In this document: piece by piece, positions 18,127-28,385 of the stretch
How the letters are laid out: each line of letters starts with the position of its first letter
Position numbering within the stretch: position 1 is the stretch's first letter
Program-made: the position numbers and the translations under genes
Source: Nitrospiria bacterium
Lineage (GTDB): Bacteria; Nitrospirota; UBA9217
Direction of reading: 5' to 3'
Length of the DNA: 64,000 nucleotides
Assembly (NCBI GenBank): GCA_919901555.1
Contig: CAKKPG010000061.1
Location: forward strand, 1 to 64,000
Notes under the pieces: generated by a model
The model's input: the letters and a program-made list of their open reading frames with translations, nothing else
Told to the model about the DNA's origin: nothing
Database searches by the model: none

Positions 18127-20067
18127 TTATTTCGTCCGCGCCTTCGGATAGTTGAGCATCCCGCCGGCAAGGAGGATGTCGCGTTGTCTGGCACTGAAGG
18201 AGTATTTCAGCGCAATCGTTTTGCCTGAGGTCTTGCCCGCGAGCAAAAGCGTCTTCCCGGTCTCCAGCGCCTTCCGGACGTCCGCGATCTCTATCCGGTC
18301 CCCGTTGTTCACGCTGTCATAATCCGCGTCGCTTGCGAAGGTAAGGGGGAGGATGCCGAAGTTGACGAGGTTGGCGGCGTGGATGCGCTCGAAGCTTTTC
18401 GCGATCACGGCCTTGACTCCCAGGAACATGGGGCAGATGGCCGCGTGCTCGCGGCTTGAACCCTGTCCGTAGCTTGCTCCCGCCACAATGATGTTGTGGA
18501 CGCCCGCCTTTTTGTTCTCGAGCGCTTTCTTCGAGAAGCCCGGATCGACCCCCTCGAACACGAACTCGGCGTATTTGGGGATGTTTGAGCGGTATTTCAG
18601 CCTTGGTCCCGCGGGCATGATGTGGTCCGTGGTGATCTTGTCGCCGACTTTGATCGCCACCACGCCTTGTATGGTCTGCGGCAGGGGCTCGCCCTTGGGC
18701 GGATCGCCGATGTTCGGGCCGCGGTAGACCGTTATGGAGCCAGGATCCTTTGACGGCGGAAGGATCATGGAATCATCAATCCGGAACTCCGTTGGTATCG
18801 TGATCCCCGGGTACGATAGCCCGAGGTCGCGCGGATCAGTGATCACACCGGTGAGGGCCGCGGCCACGGCAGTCTCGGGGCTTGCGAGGTATACCTTGGC
18901 GCTCCTAGTGCCGGAGCGGCCTTCGAAGTTCCTGTTGCTCGTGCGGATGGACACGGCATCGGTCTTCGGCGCCTGGCCGGCCCCGATGCAGAAGCCGCAT
19001 GTGGACTCGAGTATCCGGGCGCCGGAGGCGATGATATCCGAAAGCGCGCCGTTCCCGGCGATCATCTCAAGCACCTGCCGGGAACCAGGGGCCACGCCGA
19101 AGCTCACCTCCGGGCTTATTTTTTTTCCTTTGAGCATGGAGGCCACGAGCATCAAGTCGCGGTAGGAAGAATTCGTGCACGAGCCGACCATTACCTGGTC
19201 CACCCTAACGCCGGCAACCTCTTTCACCGTTGCAACATTATCAGGAGAGTGCGGTTTTGCAACAAGCGGTTCGATTGAGCCGAGGTCAAGATCGACAACC
19301 CTGTCGTACCCCGCATCAGGATCAGCGGAAAGCGCCACCCAGTCAGACTCCCTTTTTTGCGCCTTGAGGAATGAGCGCGTAATATCATCGCTAGGGAATA
19401 CGGACGTGGTAACGCCGAGCTCTGCCCCCATATTGGTGATCGTTGCGCGCTCCGGCACTGAGAGCGTTTTGACACCCTCGCCTCCGTATTCGATCACGGC
19501 GCCCACATTCCCCTTTGTGGTGAGCATCCTGAGTATGGAGAGGATGACGTCCTTCGCTGATACCCAGGGCCGGAGCTTGTTGGTGAGGTTCACCTTCACT
19601 ACCTTGGGGCAAGCGAGGTAGAACGGCCCGCCGCCCATGGCCACCGCCACATCGAGCCCCCCGGCGCCGATGGCGAGCATGCCGATGCCGCCTCCCGTCG
19701 GTGTATGTGAATCCGAACCGAGCAGTGTCTTGCCCGGTCTGCCGAACCGTTCCAGATGGACCTGGTGGCAGATGCCGTTTCCTGCCTTGGAATAGTAGAT
19801 GCCGTGTTTTGCGGCAACGGTCTGTAGATATCGGTGGTCGTCAGCGTTCTCGAACCCATCCTGGAGCGTATTGTGGTCCACGTAGCTCACGGAAAGCTCG
19901 GTCCTGACCCTCGGCACTCCCATGGCTTCGAACTGGAGGTAGGCCATGGTGCCGGTGGCATCCTGGGTCAGGGTCTGATCGATCCTGATTGCTATCTCGC
20001 TGCCGGGCTCGAGCGTGCCCTCAACCAAGTGAGATTTCACTATTTTGTATACGAGATTTACGCCCAT
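18127..20067 (-). CDS. aconitate hydratase
   Basis: GSDSHTPTGGGIGMLAIGAGGLDVAVAMGG; VMVGSCTNSSYRDL; CGFCIGAGQ; GASYGQGSSREHAA; ATG at 20067 preferred. Confidence 0.92.
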   Translation of the reverse strand: MGVNLVYKIVKSHLVEGTLEPGSEIAIRIDQTLTQDATGTMAYLQFEAMGVPRVRTELSVSYVDHNTLQDGFENADDHRYLQTVAAKHGIYYSKAGNGICHQVHLERFGRPGKTLLGSDSHTPTGGGIGMLAIGAGGLDVAVAMGGGPFYLACPKVVKVNLTNKLRPWVSAKDVILSILRMLTTKGNVGAVIEYGGEGVKTLSVPERATITNMGAELGVTTSVFPSDDITRSFLKAQKRESDWVALSADPDAGYDRVVDLDLGSIEPLVAKPHSPDNVATVKEVAGVRVDQVMVGSCTNSSYRDLMLVASMLKGKKISPEVSFGVAPGSRQVLEMIAGNGALSDIIASGARILESTCGFCIGAGQAPKTDAVSIRTSNRNFEGRSGTRSAKVYLASPETAVAAALTGVITDPRDLGLSYPGITIPTEFRIDDSMILPPSKDPGSITVYRGPNIGDPPKGEPLPQTIQGVVAIKVGDKITTDHIMPAGPRLKYRSNIPKYAEFVFEGVDPGFSKKALENKKAGVHNIIVAGASYGQGSSREHAAICPMFLGVKAVIAKSFERIHAANLVNFGILPLTFASDADYDSVNNGDRIEIADVRKALETGKTLLLAGKTSGKTIALKYSFSARQRDILLAGGMLNYPKARTK

Positions 20068-20276
20068 GAGAAAAGCCTCCTGCGAGATCGATGCTTGGTA
20101 TCGCGCATTATAGTGCAAATGCCGTTGCCGGGCAACAGGAATCTCTGGGGCCATAATTTCGCTGAATTAAATACCCTCTTTTTGCCTGCGGCGCCGGGAT
20201 CAATCTGCCGTTCTCATTTTTTATGTGAAAAAACAGAAAGTTTTTTGGTATACTTTACGACAGCACAGGAGACAGC

Positions 20277-23200
20277 ATGCCGCGATTTAAATCCCTCACC
20301 GCGAAGTTCATATTCATAAGCGCAATAGTCGTACTCTTTCTGGCGATCTATGTCTATGCGGGTTTCGTCTTCACCCGGCACATGAAAGGCGAGGCGTCGC
20401 GGGTAAATCATGCCGGGCAGTTGAGGTTCCGTTCGTTTAAGATGGCGTGGCTGGCCCAACAAATAACCGAAGGGACAACGAAAAGCCGGTCTCTGAGGGA
20501 AGCCCTTGTCAAGGGGCTTCGGCAAGAGATTGCCGAGTTCGAAACGACACTGGCGGTCTTGAAAAACGACAAGAGGCATCTGGACGTGCGGTTCGCGATC
20601 TCCTCTGCGGAGTCGGCGCAGCAGTTCAATCGTCTCGTTGATGAGTGGAACGGCACTCTGAAACCAACGCTCCTGAGAGTGGCTGAGCTTTCGGCAGGGG
20701 CTTCGGAAAAGGCGGCGCGGGCTTTGGTTGACGACTACGGCTCGCGGGTTGAGGGCTATGTCGCGGAAATAAACAGATACTTAAAAGCCCTGGAAACAGA
20801 CTACGAAGGAGAGCTCGCCAGGTTCGATCACCTCAGGATCTATGTCATCCTGATGTTTATGTTGGTGTCGGTTTTTATCATCCTTTTTATCCGGCAAAGC
20901 GTCGTCCTTCCCGTACGGCGAGTAAGAAGCGCGGCCTCGGAGATTGAGAAAGGGAATTTTGACGTCAAGCTTGATGTGAAAACCGGAGATGAGATAGGAG
21001 CGCTTTCCGCGTCCGTCAACCAGATGGCCGCGAGCCTCGGAATAATTTTTGATGAAAAGACACGGTTCACCAGGAGCGCCTACGCCCTCGCCAGAGCAAC
21101 ACAGGACATCATGGGCGAGCTGGAGCTCCGGAAGCTTTTACAGACGATTGTCGACAAGGCCCGGGACATTATCGGCTCGCGGTATGCCGCGATCGGCATT
21201 CTGAACAGCGCGCGGAACGGGTATGAACATTTTATCCCCTCAGGCATGGATTCCGACACGTTCGACGAAATGCTGAAACGACACGGTCTTCCGGCGGGGA
21301 AAGGGCTGTTAGGCCTTCTCTTGCAAGAGGGCAGGCCCTTGAGAGTGAAGGACATATCAATGCATGCGGCCTCTGTCGGATTTCCCGAAGGACATCCGGC
21401 CATGAGGACATTTTTGGGCGCCCCTGTTCTCCTGCGCGATACGGTCCTCGGCAGACTGTATTTCACCGAGAAGGAAGGAGGAGGCGAATTCACGCCGAAC
21501 GACGAACACCTTGCCGTCACCTTTGCCGCAGCCGCAGCGCTGGCCATTCACAATGCGCGAATGGTGGCCGAGGCCCGGAGCCATGCGCAGGAACTGCTGG
21601 CGCTCAATGAGGCTTCCAATGCGCTGATCGGGACCACAAAAAAGCACGACATTTATGAAGCTGTCTGTGAACAGGCCTGGAAATTATTCGAGCTCAGGCT
21701 GGTCTGGCTCGGTATTGCCAGGGAAGAGAATCACCGTGTGGAGCCTGTCGCGCACCAGGGACATGACGAGGGCTATCTCTCCAGGATCGCTGCCGCCTGG
21801 GACGACTCCCCTGAAGGCAGGGGACCGGCTGGGATGTCGATCAAGACAGGGAAACCGTACCTGCTTAAGGTGGACGATCCAGCCTTCGGACCCGGGAGCG
21901 ACGAGGCGAAAAAGCGCGGGTATGCCGTCATATTGGGAGTTCCGCTCATCTGCTCGCGCCGGCAATGCCTCGGCGCCCTGCTTCTGTACAGCGGTAACGC
22001 GGATTATTTCACACCGGACAAGATTCAGCTATGCCAGGTCTTTGCCAATCAGGCGGCCACGGCCCTTGAAAATGCGCGGCTCGTGGACGGCCTGGAGGCG
22101 GAAATAGCCGAAAGAACGCGGGAACTTGAAGACGCAAATCTGGAGCTGTCGTCTATAAACAGAGAACTGGAGATGCGGAGGATCGAGGCGGAAGGCGCGA
22201 AGCTCGCCGCGGAGTCCGCCAACAGGGCGAAAAGCGATTTTCTGGCGAACATGTCGCACGAGTTGCGGACCCCGCTCAACGCGGTCCTGGGCTTTTCCGA
22301 GTTGATGATCAGGGGCATGGCGGGCGAACTGACCGCGAAACAAACGGAATATTTGAACGATATACACGAAAGCGGCAGCCTCCTGCTTTCGCTGATCAAC
22401 GATATCCTCGATCTCAGCAAAGTAGAAGCAAACAAGGTGGAGCTCGAGTACAAAAAGATCCCGGTCAAGGACTTGGTGGATCGCGTCTTGCTCCTGTTCA
22501 AGGAAAAAACGATGAAACACGGCATTCGGCTCACCGCTGAGTATGACGATATCATCGACGACATCGAAGTCGATGACAGGAGAATAAAGCAGGTGTTGCT
22601 GAATCTGGTGAGCAATGCGGTGAAATTCACGAATGACGGCGGCTCTGTTTTCATACGTGTACGGAAGATGGCGGATGAGAAAAGGACGGGGCTCGATCAC
22701 GATGATTCCGGGTTTGTGGAGTTTTCCGTGCAGGACACCGGCCCGGGCATACGCGCAGAGGATATCCCGACGCTTTTTCAGCCCTTTCATCAGCTTGAGT
22801 CAACGTATGAGAAGAAGTACCAGGGGACCGGACTCGGCCTTGCCCTGTGTAAGACCCTGGTAGAGCTCCATGGCGGCAGGATATGGGTTGAAAGCGAATT
22901 CGGGAAGGGGAGCACGTTTACCTTTGTCGTTCCGACGATGGCGTTGAAGGAGGAAGCGCGCCTGCCTGTTCCGATTCTGAGCCCCGAAACGCAGATTCTC
23001 AATTGGGAGTATTTTCTCACCCATTTGGAGAGGATCCTTTCGTTTCACAAGAGGCGAAATCTGCAATTCGGCATATTAGAGGTGGCGGTTAACCGCCCGG
23101 ACGCGGCGGAAGACCAGAAAGCGTTCACGAAGGCATTAAAAGAGACGATCAGGGGAAGTGAAATTCTCGCGCACGGGAAAGACCGGCGTCATTACTCTGT

Positions 23201-23360
23201 GCTGCTTATGAAGAGCGATGCGGAGATGACGAATGGCGCGGGGACAAGAATAAAGAGCTATTTGGAGAATAAAGATTATTCCGTGATAGTAAAAAAGGCA
23301 ATGTATCCCGAGGACGGTGAAACGGCGGATGAACTCCTGAACAGACTGCGGGAGGAATGA
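20277..23360 (+). CDS. membrane sensor histidine kinase (HAMP, two GAF domains, HisKA, HATPase_c)
   Basis: Type IV pili methyl-accepting-like N-terminus, HAMP, GAF segments, NMSHELRTPLNAVLGFSELM, GTGLGLALCKTLVELHGG. Confidence 0.9.
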   Translation: MPRFKSLTAKFIFISAIVVLFLAIYVYAGFVFTRHMKGEASRVNHAGQLRFRSFKMAWLAQQITEGTTKSRSLREALVKGLRQEIAEFETTLAVLKNDKRHLDVRFAISSAESAQQFNRLVDEWNGTLKPTLLRVAELSAGASEKAARALVDDYGSRVEGYVAEINRYLKALETDYEGELARFDHLRIYVILMFMLVSVFIILFIRQSVVLPVRRVRSAASEIEKGNFDVKLDVKTGDEIGALSASVNQMAASLGIIFDEKTRFTRSAYALARATQDIMGELELRKLLQTIVDKARDIIGSRYAAIGILNSARNGYEHFIPSGMDSDTFDEMLKRHGLPAGKGLLGLLLQEGRPLRVKDISMHAASVGFPEGHPAMRTFLGAPVLLRDTVLGRLYFTEKEGGGEFTPNDEHLAVTFAAAAALAIHNARMVAEARSHAQELLALNEASNALIGTTKKHDIYEAVCEQAWKLFELRLVWLGIAREENHRVEPVAHQGHDEGYLSRIAAAWDDSPEGRGPAGMSIKTGKPYLLKVDDPAFGPGSDEAKKRGYAVILGVPLICSRRQCLGALLLYSGNADYFTPDKIQLCQVFANQAATALENARLVDGLEAEIAERTRELEDANLELSSINRELEMRRIEAEGAKLAAESANRAKSDFLANMSHELRTPLNAVLGFSELMIRGMAGELTAKQTEYLNDIHESGSLLLSLINDILDLSKVEANKVELEYKKIPVKDLVDRVLLLFKEKTMKHGIRLTAEYDDIIDDIEVDDRRIKQVLLNLVSNAVKFTNDGGSVFIRVRKMADEKRTGLDHDDSGFVEFSVQDTGPGIRAEDIPTLFQPFHQLESTYEKKYQGTGLGLALCKTLVELHGGRIWVESEFGKGSTFTFVVPTMALKEEARLPVPILSPETQILNWEYFLTHLERILSFHKRRNLQFGILEVAVNRPDAAEDQKAFTKALKETIRGSEILAHGKDRRHYSVLLMKSDAEMTNGAGTRIKSYLENKDYSVIVKKAMYPEDGETADELLNRLREE

Positions 23361-23391
23361 GCAACAGTAGACAGGGGAGCATTCCAATGCC

Positions 23392-23751
23392 ATGAAGAAA
23401 ATTCTTATTATAGACGACAATGATTTGAACCGGAAGCTCTGCAAAGAGACTCTCGAAAACAGGGGCTACCAGGCGCTTGAAGCCCGGAGCGGCGCCGAAG
23501 GCGTTGAGCTGGCGAAGAACGAGAAGCCCGACCTCATTCTCATGGACATCCAGATGCCGGGCATGGACGGTCTCGCGGCGCGGAAAAAGATCGTGGAAAT
23601 TCCGGGTCTTGAGAACGTCCCGGTCATCGCCTTTACCGCCTATGCCATGCGCGGAGACCGGGAAGGGTTCCTTTCCAAGGGGTTTGCAGCGCATGTGGCG
23701 AAACCACTGAACATTTCTGAATTTCTTGAAACGATAAGTAAGTTCACATGA
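23392..23751 (+). CDS. single-domain response regulator
   Basis: [40 protein letters not shown]. Confidence 0.9.
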   Translation: MKKILIIDDNDLNRKLCKETLENRGYQALEARSGAEGVELAKNEKPDLILMDIQMPGMDGLAARKKIVEIPGLENVPVIAFTAYAMRGDREGFLSKGFAAHVAKPLNISEFLETISKFT

Positions 23752-23821
23752 TATACATCCCTCATGTAAGCTGTTTGGCTGCATCCTATGTGTGAAACGT
23801 ATTATAATTTGGAGGATGGGC

Positions 23822-24973
23822 ATGGAAAAGTCGGAGAATATGCATGAGAAAGCGCCACGGATTCTCCTGGTTGATGATGAGGAAAAAAACATCAAACTTC
23901 TGAAGGCGCTCTGTGAAGGCATGGGATGCGAAACCTTTACCGCCAAAAACGGCATCGAGGCGATAGAGAAAACAGAGGCGCAGATGCCGGACATCGTCCT
24001 CATGGACGTCATGATGCCGGAGATGAACGGCTTCGAGGCGACCAGGAGGCTGAAATCGAGCGAGCTGACCAGGCATATCCCGATCATCATCGTCACCGCG
24101 CTTGATTCGAGAGAGGACAGATTGAAGGGCATCTCGAACGGCGCAGATGATTTTCTGACGAAACCGATCGATTCCGAGGAGCTGGCGCTCAGGGTGAGAA
24201 ATAATCTTAAGATCAAGGAATACCACGATTTTTTGAAAGATCATGCGCGTATCCTGGAAGATCAGGTTGCCGCGCGAACGCGGGAGCTTAAATCGGCGTT
24301 CGAAAAACTGGACAAGGCGCACCGGAAAATCACCTTTGGATATATCGAGGCCATATACCGCCTCAGCCTTGCGTCCGAATACAAGGATGAAGACACCGGC
24401 GCGCACATCAGACGGGTCAGCCATTATACCGGAACGCTTGCCGAACAGATCGGGCTGGACAAGGAGTTTCGGGACTCGATCTTTTATGCCGCTCCGATGC
24501 ATGATATCGGGAAGGTGGGCATTCCCGACAACATCCTTCTCAAGCCGTCCAAGCTGACCGCCGAGGAATGGGTGGTTATGAAGACGCATACCGTCATCGG
24601 CGCGAAAATTCTGATGGGTTCGGAGTCCCCGTATCTGAAGATGGCCGAGGAGATCGCCCTTTCTCATCATGAGCGCTGGGACGGGAAGGGGTATCCAGGA
24701 GCGCTGACGGGTGAGGCGATACCGCTCACCGGAAGGTTGATGAATATCGCCGACCAGTATGATGCTCTCAGGAGCCAACGGCCTTACAAGCCCGCGCTTG
24801 ATCACCAGGCTGTCGTGAAGATCATAACCCAGGGCGACGGGAGGACCATGCCGGAGCACTTCGACCCGGAGGTATTGAACGCCTTCAAAAGAAGCGCCGA
24901 GCGGTTCAAAGAGATTTATGAAACCCACAAAGATGACATGCCTGCCTCGACGTGGGAAATCCAGAAAGGATAA
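23822..24973 (+). CDS. REC-HD-GYP response regulator (putative c-di-GMP phosphodiesterase)
   Basis: [22 protein letters not shown] core [10 protein letters not shown] ... [35 protein letters not shown]. Confidence 0.92.
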   Translation: MEKSENMHEKAPRILLVDDEEKNIKLLKALCEGMGCETFTAKNGIEAIEKTEAQMPDIVLMDVMMPEMNGFEATRRLKSSELTRHIPIIIVTALDSREDRLKGISNGADDFLTKPIDSEELALRVRNNLKIKEYHDFLKDHARILEDQVAARTRELKSAFEKLDKAHRKITFGYIEAIYRLSLASEYKDEDTGAHIRRVSHYTGTLAEQIGLDKEFRDSIFYAAPMHDIGKVGIPDNILLKPSKLTAEEWVVMKTHTVIGAKILMGSESPYLKMAEEIALSHHERWDGKGYPGALTGEAIPLTGRLMNIADQYDALRSQRPYKPALDHQAVVKIITQGDGRTMPEHFDPEVLNAFKRSAERFKEIYETHKDDMPASTWEIQKG

Positions 24974-25011
24974 GGGGTCGACTTCGACTTGACACGACAG
25001 CGCGGCTTTTC

Positions 25012-25040
25012 TTGACAATATGAGGCTGTTCAGGTAGAGT
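25012..25040 (+). promoter_or_regulatory. sigma70-type promoter
   Basis: TTGACA - 17 nt - TAGAGT directly before the ORF-track start; implies the true start is the ATG at 25065. Confidence 0.5.
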
Positions 25041-25064
25041 TTGATTGTGCGGCCGAAGAAAGCC

Positions 25065-25439
25065 ATGCTTGCGCTTCTTCTCACCCCGGCATTCCTGCCG
25101 GGCGGTCCTCCCGGCGCGGCCGGGGCGACCGTCCCATCCGCCTCGACGACTTATTCCATCGGCATTATCCCTTTCTACGGTCCCGAGCAGATATGGCGCC
25201 TCTATACTCCCTTCATAGACTATCTCAATAAAACCACCGCTCTGACATGGGAGCTGAAGCTGTACCACAGCCACGACTCGATCATCGATGCCCTCTGCAG
25301 CAACGAAATTTTCATCGCCCTCCTGGGTCCGGCGCCGCTGGGCCGGGCATACCAAAAATGCAGGACCGCGCCGCTTGTCGTGTCCCTGGGCCGCGCCGGG
25401 AAGCCTTTCTATCGGTACACCAGAGATACCGGGAGATAA
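25065..25439 (+). CDS. truncated PhnD/TAXI-like periplasmic substrate-binding protein
   Basis: TYSIGIIPFYGPEQIWRLYTPFIDYLNKTTALTWELKLYHSHDSIIDALCSNEIFIALLGPAPLGRAY, then ends abruptly GKPFYRYTRDTGR*; only about one third of the fold. Confidence 0.6.
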   Translation: MLALLLTPAFLPGGPPGAAGATVPSASTTYSIGIIPFYGPEQIWRLYTPFIDYLNKTTALTWELKLYHSHDSIIDALCSNEIFIALLGPAPLGRAYQKCRTAPLVVSLGRAGKPFYRYTRDTGR

Positions 25440-25442
25440 TGC

Positions 25443-28148
25443 ATGAAGATCAATAGAAACAGCATGGAGTATAAAATCCTCGTCCCCATCTTCGCGCTCA
25501 TCTTCGTGATCACGGTATGCCTGCTCCTCCTGGTATACTGGATTTCCAGCGCCATCTCGGAAGACTACCACCGCTTCACCATCACCCGATACTCCAACGA
25601 CGTGAAAGGCCTCCTTGACACGGCCATTACGGAGCTGACGGCCGCTCAGCTGCTCGACAAAAAGCCGGTGGTGGACGCAAAACAGCGCGCCGTCATTGAG
25701 GCGCTCAGGCTGTACTGGTCCAATAACAATATTGACGGCGCGGTCCTCGACGCCAACCGCCGGGTCGTCGTGTCGTCCCTCGATGCGCAGGGGACAGAGC
25801 AACTCCTGTCCATGCACGCCGGCGGCCACTTCCATTTTCTTCAAAAGGTGAAGCATATCCACGGGTATGCGATGGAATTCTCGCCGTGGCAGTGGACCGT
25901 GGTCACGCTCTTGCGGCCCATTACCCCCCACGTCTACCGCAAGGAGATCGCATTCCTGCTGCCGTTGATCGCCGGCGCATCGCTCTTCATGGCTACGGGC
26001 GTCTTTGCCGTTCTCCGGCGGAACTTCCAGCGCCCCCTGGGAGCCATCATCCGCGACATCACGGCGGGCGAAACGATCGGTACGACGGGCATCGCCGAGC
26101 TCGACACCATCGGGGAGGCCATCAATGACTCGTTCGGGAAAATCCTGAAGAAGACGGAGCAGTACCAGCTCCTCCACGACCTGGCGGTCTCGATCCATGA
26201 GAACCTTTCCATCGACGAGATGCTGCGGCTCATCCTTGAGCTCGCAAGCCGGCAGATCCGCGCCGAGCTGGCCGCCATTACGCTGTATGATGAAAAGGGC
26301 GGGTTCAAAAAGCTGCTCACCCTCGGCACTCCTCAAGAGCTCGAGGGGAGAACTCCCCGGGGAAAAGGGATCCTGGAGCTGATGAAACTGTCCTTCACCC
26401 CGCTGCGCATTGATGATGTCCTGGCGCATCCCGCGTTCACGGGCTCGTTCCCCGAAGGCCACCCCGTGGTGAAGAACCTCCTGGGGCATCCCATCCATTC
26501 CGCCGAAGGGCGGCCCATCGGCGCGCTCTATTTCGGCAACAAGCCGGGCGGCTTTACCGGTGAGGACGAGGCCCTCCTGGGCGCGATTTCGGCCGACGCG
26601 GCCATGGCCTTGAGCAAGGCCGAGCAGGTGGGCCGGCTCAAGAGGTTCAAGGAGGTCATCGATTCGGCGTTTGATGTCATCGTGATTACCGACGGCGACG
26701 GCCGCATCCTCTACGTCAATCCCGCCTTTGAGAGCGTTACCGGCTACGAGCGGGACGAGGCGCTTGGGAAGACCACGGGCATCCTCAAGAGCGGCCACCA
26801 TCCCGACGAGTTCTACCGGGACCTGTGGGCTACGGTCACGTCGGGCGGGATGTGGAAGGGCGAGCTCATCAACAGGAAAAAGGACGGCAGCATCTATCAC
26901 GCCTCGGCCATCGTGTTCACCATCGGGACCGAGGCCGGGGTGAACTACGTTTCCATCCAGCGCGACATTACCCAGGAAAAGCGGCTCTACGAGCAGCTCC
27001 TCCGGGCCCAGAAGATGGAGGCCATCGGCACGCTCGCCGGCGGGATCGCCCATGACTTCAACAACCTCCTCGCGGGGGTCCTGGGATATTCCGAGATTAT
27101 CCTCACCCAGACGAAGGAGGGCGACCCTTTTCACAAGCCGGCGACGATCATCCGTCAGGCGGCGGAGCGCGGAGCCGACCTTGCCAAGAAGATCCTCATG
27201 ATCACCCGCAAGGAAAAGATGGAAGCCCGGGCCGTGAATCTCAATGAGATCATCAGGAGCTCCGAGGAGCTCCTGGAGCGGAGCATGCCGAAGAACATTG
27301 AGATCACCCTGAAGCTCAAGGACGACCTTCCCCTTATCAAGGCGGACCCCACGCAGATGCAGCAGGTGGTGATGAACCTCGCCGTGAACGCCCGCGATGC
27401 CATGCCGACGGGAGGCAGGCTCGTCATCGAGACGTCCGTTGTGGGAAAGGAGAACGGCGCCGCCAACGGGCTCACGCCGGGCAAGGGCGGGTTCCTGAAG
27501 CTGTCCGTCTCGGACACCGGCATGGGCATGGACGTGGAGACCCAGCGAAAGATCTTCGACCCCTTCTTTACGACCAAGGAAACGGGGAAGGGCACGGGCC
27601 TGGGCCTCTACATCGTCCACTCGGTCGTGAACAACCACGGCGGGTACATCAATCTTTACAGCGAACCCGGCAAGGGCACCCGGTTCAACATTTATCTCCC
27701 CGCCACCCCGGGGTTGGCCGCCAAAGAACCCGACGAGCCGGAAGACCTCAGGGGTTCCGGGACCATCCTCGTGATCGACGATGAGTCGCCCATCAGGGAA
27801 CTGTGCAGGGACCTCCTCGAACCCTACGGCTACACCGTACTGCTTGCGGAGAACGGCGAAACGGGGGTGCAGGTCTTCAAGGAGCACAGGGACTCCATAT
27901 CCCTGGTGATCCTCGACATGGTCATGCCCAAGATGGGGGGGAGCGAGGTCTTCCAGTCGCTGAAAACGATACGGCCCGATGTAACGGTGCTCTTGTGCTC
28001 AGGATACAGCCACAACGGCTTCGCCGGTATCGATACGCTGCTCCAGAGCGGGGCCGGAGGTTTCATCCAGAAACCCTTTACCCGCCATACCATTGCCGGG
28101 GAGGTCAAAAAGGCGCTCTTGAGGCAGGAACCGGAAACGAAGCCCTGA
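25443..28148 (+). CDS. hybrid sensor histidine kinase (dCache-like sensor, GAF, PAS, HisKA, HATPase_c, REC)
   Basis: [35 protein letters not shown]; terminal [17 protein letters not shown]. Confidence 0.92.
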   Translation: MKINRNSMEYKILVPIFALIFVITVCLLLLVYWISSAISEDYHRFTITRYSNDVKGLLDTAITELTAAQLLDKKPVVDAKQRAVIEALRLYWSNNNIDGAVLDANRRVVVSSLDAQGTEQLLSMHAGGHFHFLQKVKHIHGYAMEFSPWQWTVVTLLRPITPHVYRKEIAFLLPLIAGASLFMATGVFAVLRRNFQRPLGAIIRDITAGETIGTTGIAELDTIGEAINDSFGKILKKTEQYQLLHDLAVSIHENLSIDEMLRLILELASRQIRAELAAITLYDEKGGFKKLLTLGTPQELEGRTPRGKGILELMKLSFTPLRIDDVLAHPAFTGSFPEGHPVVKNLLGHPIHSAEGRPIGALYFGNKPGGFTGEDEALLGAISADAAMALSKAEQVGRLKRFKEVIDSAFDVIVITDGDGRILYVNPAFESVTGYERDEALGKTTGILKSGHHPDEFYRDLWATVTSGGMWKGELINRKKDGSIYHASAIVFTIGTEAGVNYVSIQRDITQEKRLYEQLLRAQKMEAIGTLAGGIAHDFNNLLAGVLGYSEIILTQTKEGDPFHKPATIIRQAAERGADLAKKILMITRKEKMEARAVNLNEIIRSSEELLERSMPKNIEITLKLKDDLPLIKADPTQMQQVVMNLAVNARDAMPTGGRLVIETSVVGKENGAANGLTPGKGGFLKLSVSDTGMGMDVETQRKIFDPFFTTKETGKGTGLGLYIVHSVVNNHGGYINLYSEPGKGTRFNIYLPATPGLAAKEPDEPEDLRGSGTILVIDDESPIRELCRDLLEPYGYTVLLAENGETGVQVFKEHRDSISLVILDMVMPKMGGSEVFQSLKTIRPDVTVLLCSGYSHNGFAGIDTLLQSGAGGFIQKPFTRHTIAGEVKKALLRQEPETKP

Positions 28149-28348
28149 TCGGCCGACGACCCCGCCTCACGGTCGTTTCCTCGGCGTAATCCGCGAAATC
28201 AGCAACTACTCAGGTCAGCCGCTTCGCCCCGGCGCTTTTTTTGCGCCTGTGCTGCGAGACAGGCCTGAGTAATTACCGGAATTAACGAAACCCCTTGAAA
28301 TCATTTAAGGTATCCGCAAATGAAGCCGCCTGTCCTCTCAGCGCGCTG

Positions 28349-28378
28349 TTGACACCCTGCCGGATTTTGTGGTATTGT
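28349..28378 (+). promoter_or_regulatory. sigma70-type promoter of the TPR gene
   Basis: TTGACA - 18 nt - TATTGT ending 7 nt before the ATG at 28386; no SD. Confidence 0.5.
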
Positions 28379-28385
28379 TCTACTT

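Noticed and set aside
24906-27887. 993-aa ORF on the minus strand
   Set aside because: Antisense to a well-supported hybrid kinase; composition (His/Asp/Arg/Gly-rich) is typical of a shadow ORF in high-GC DNA.
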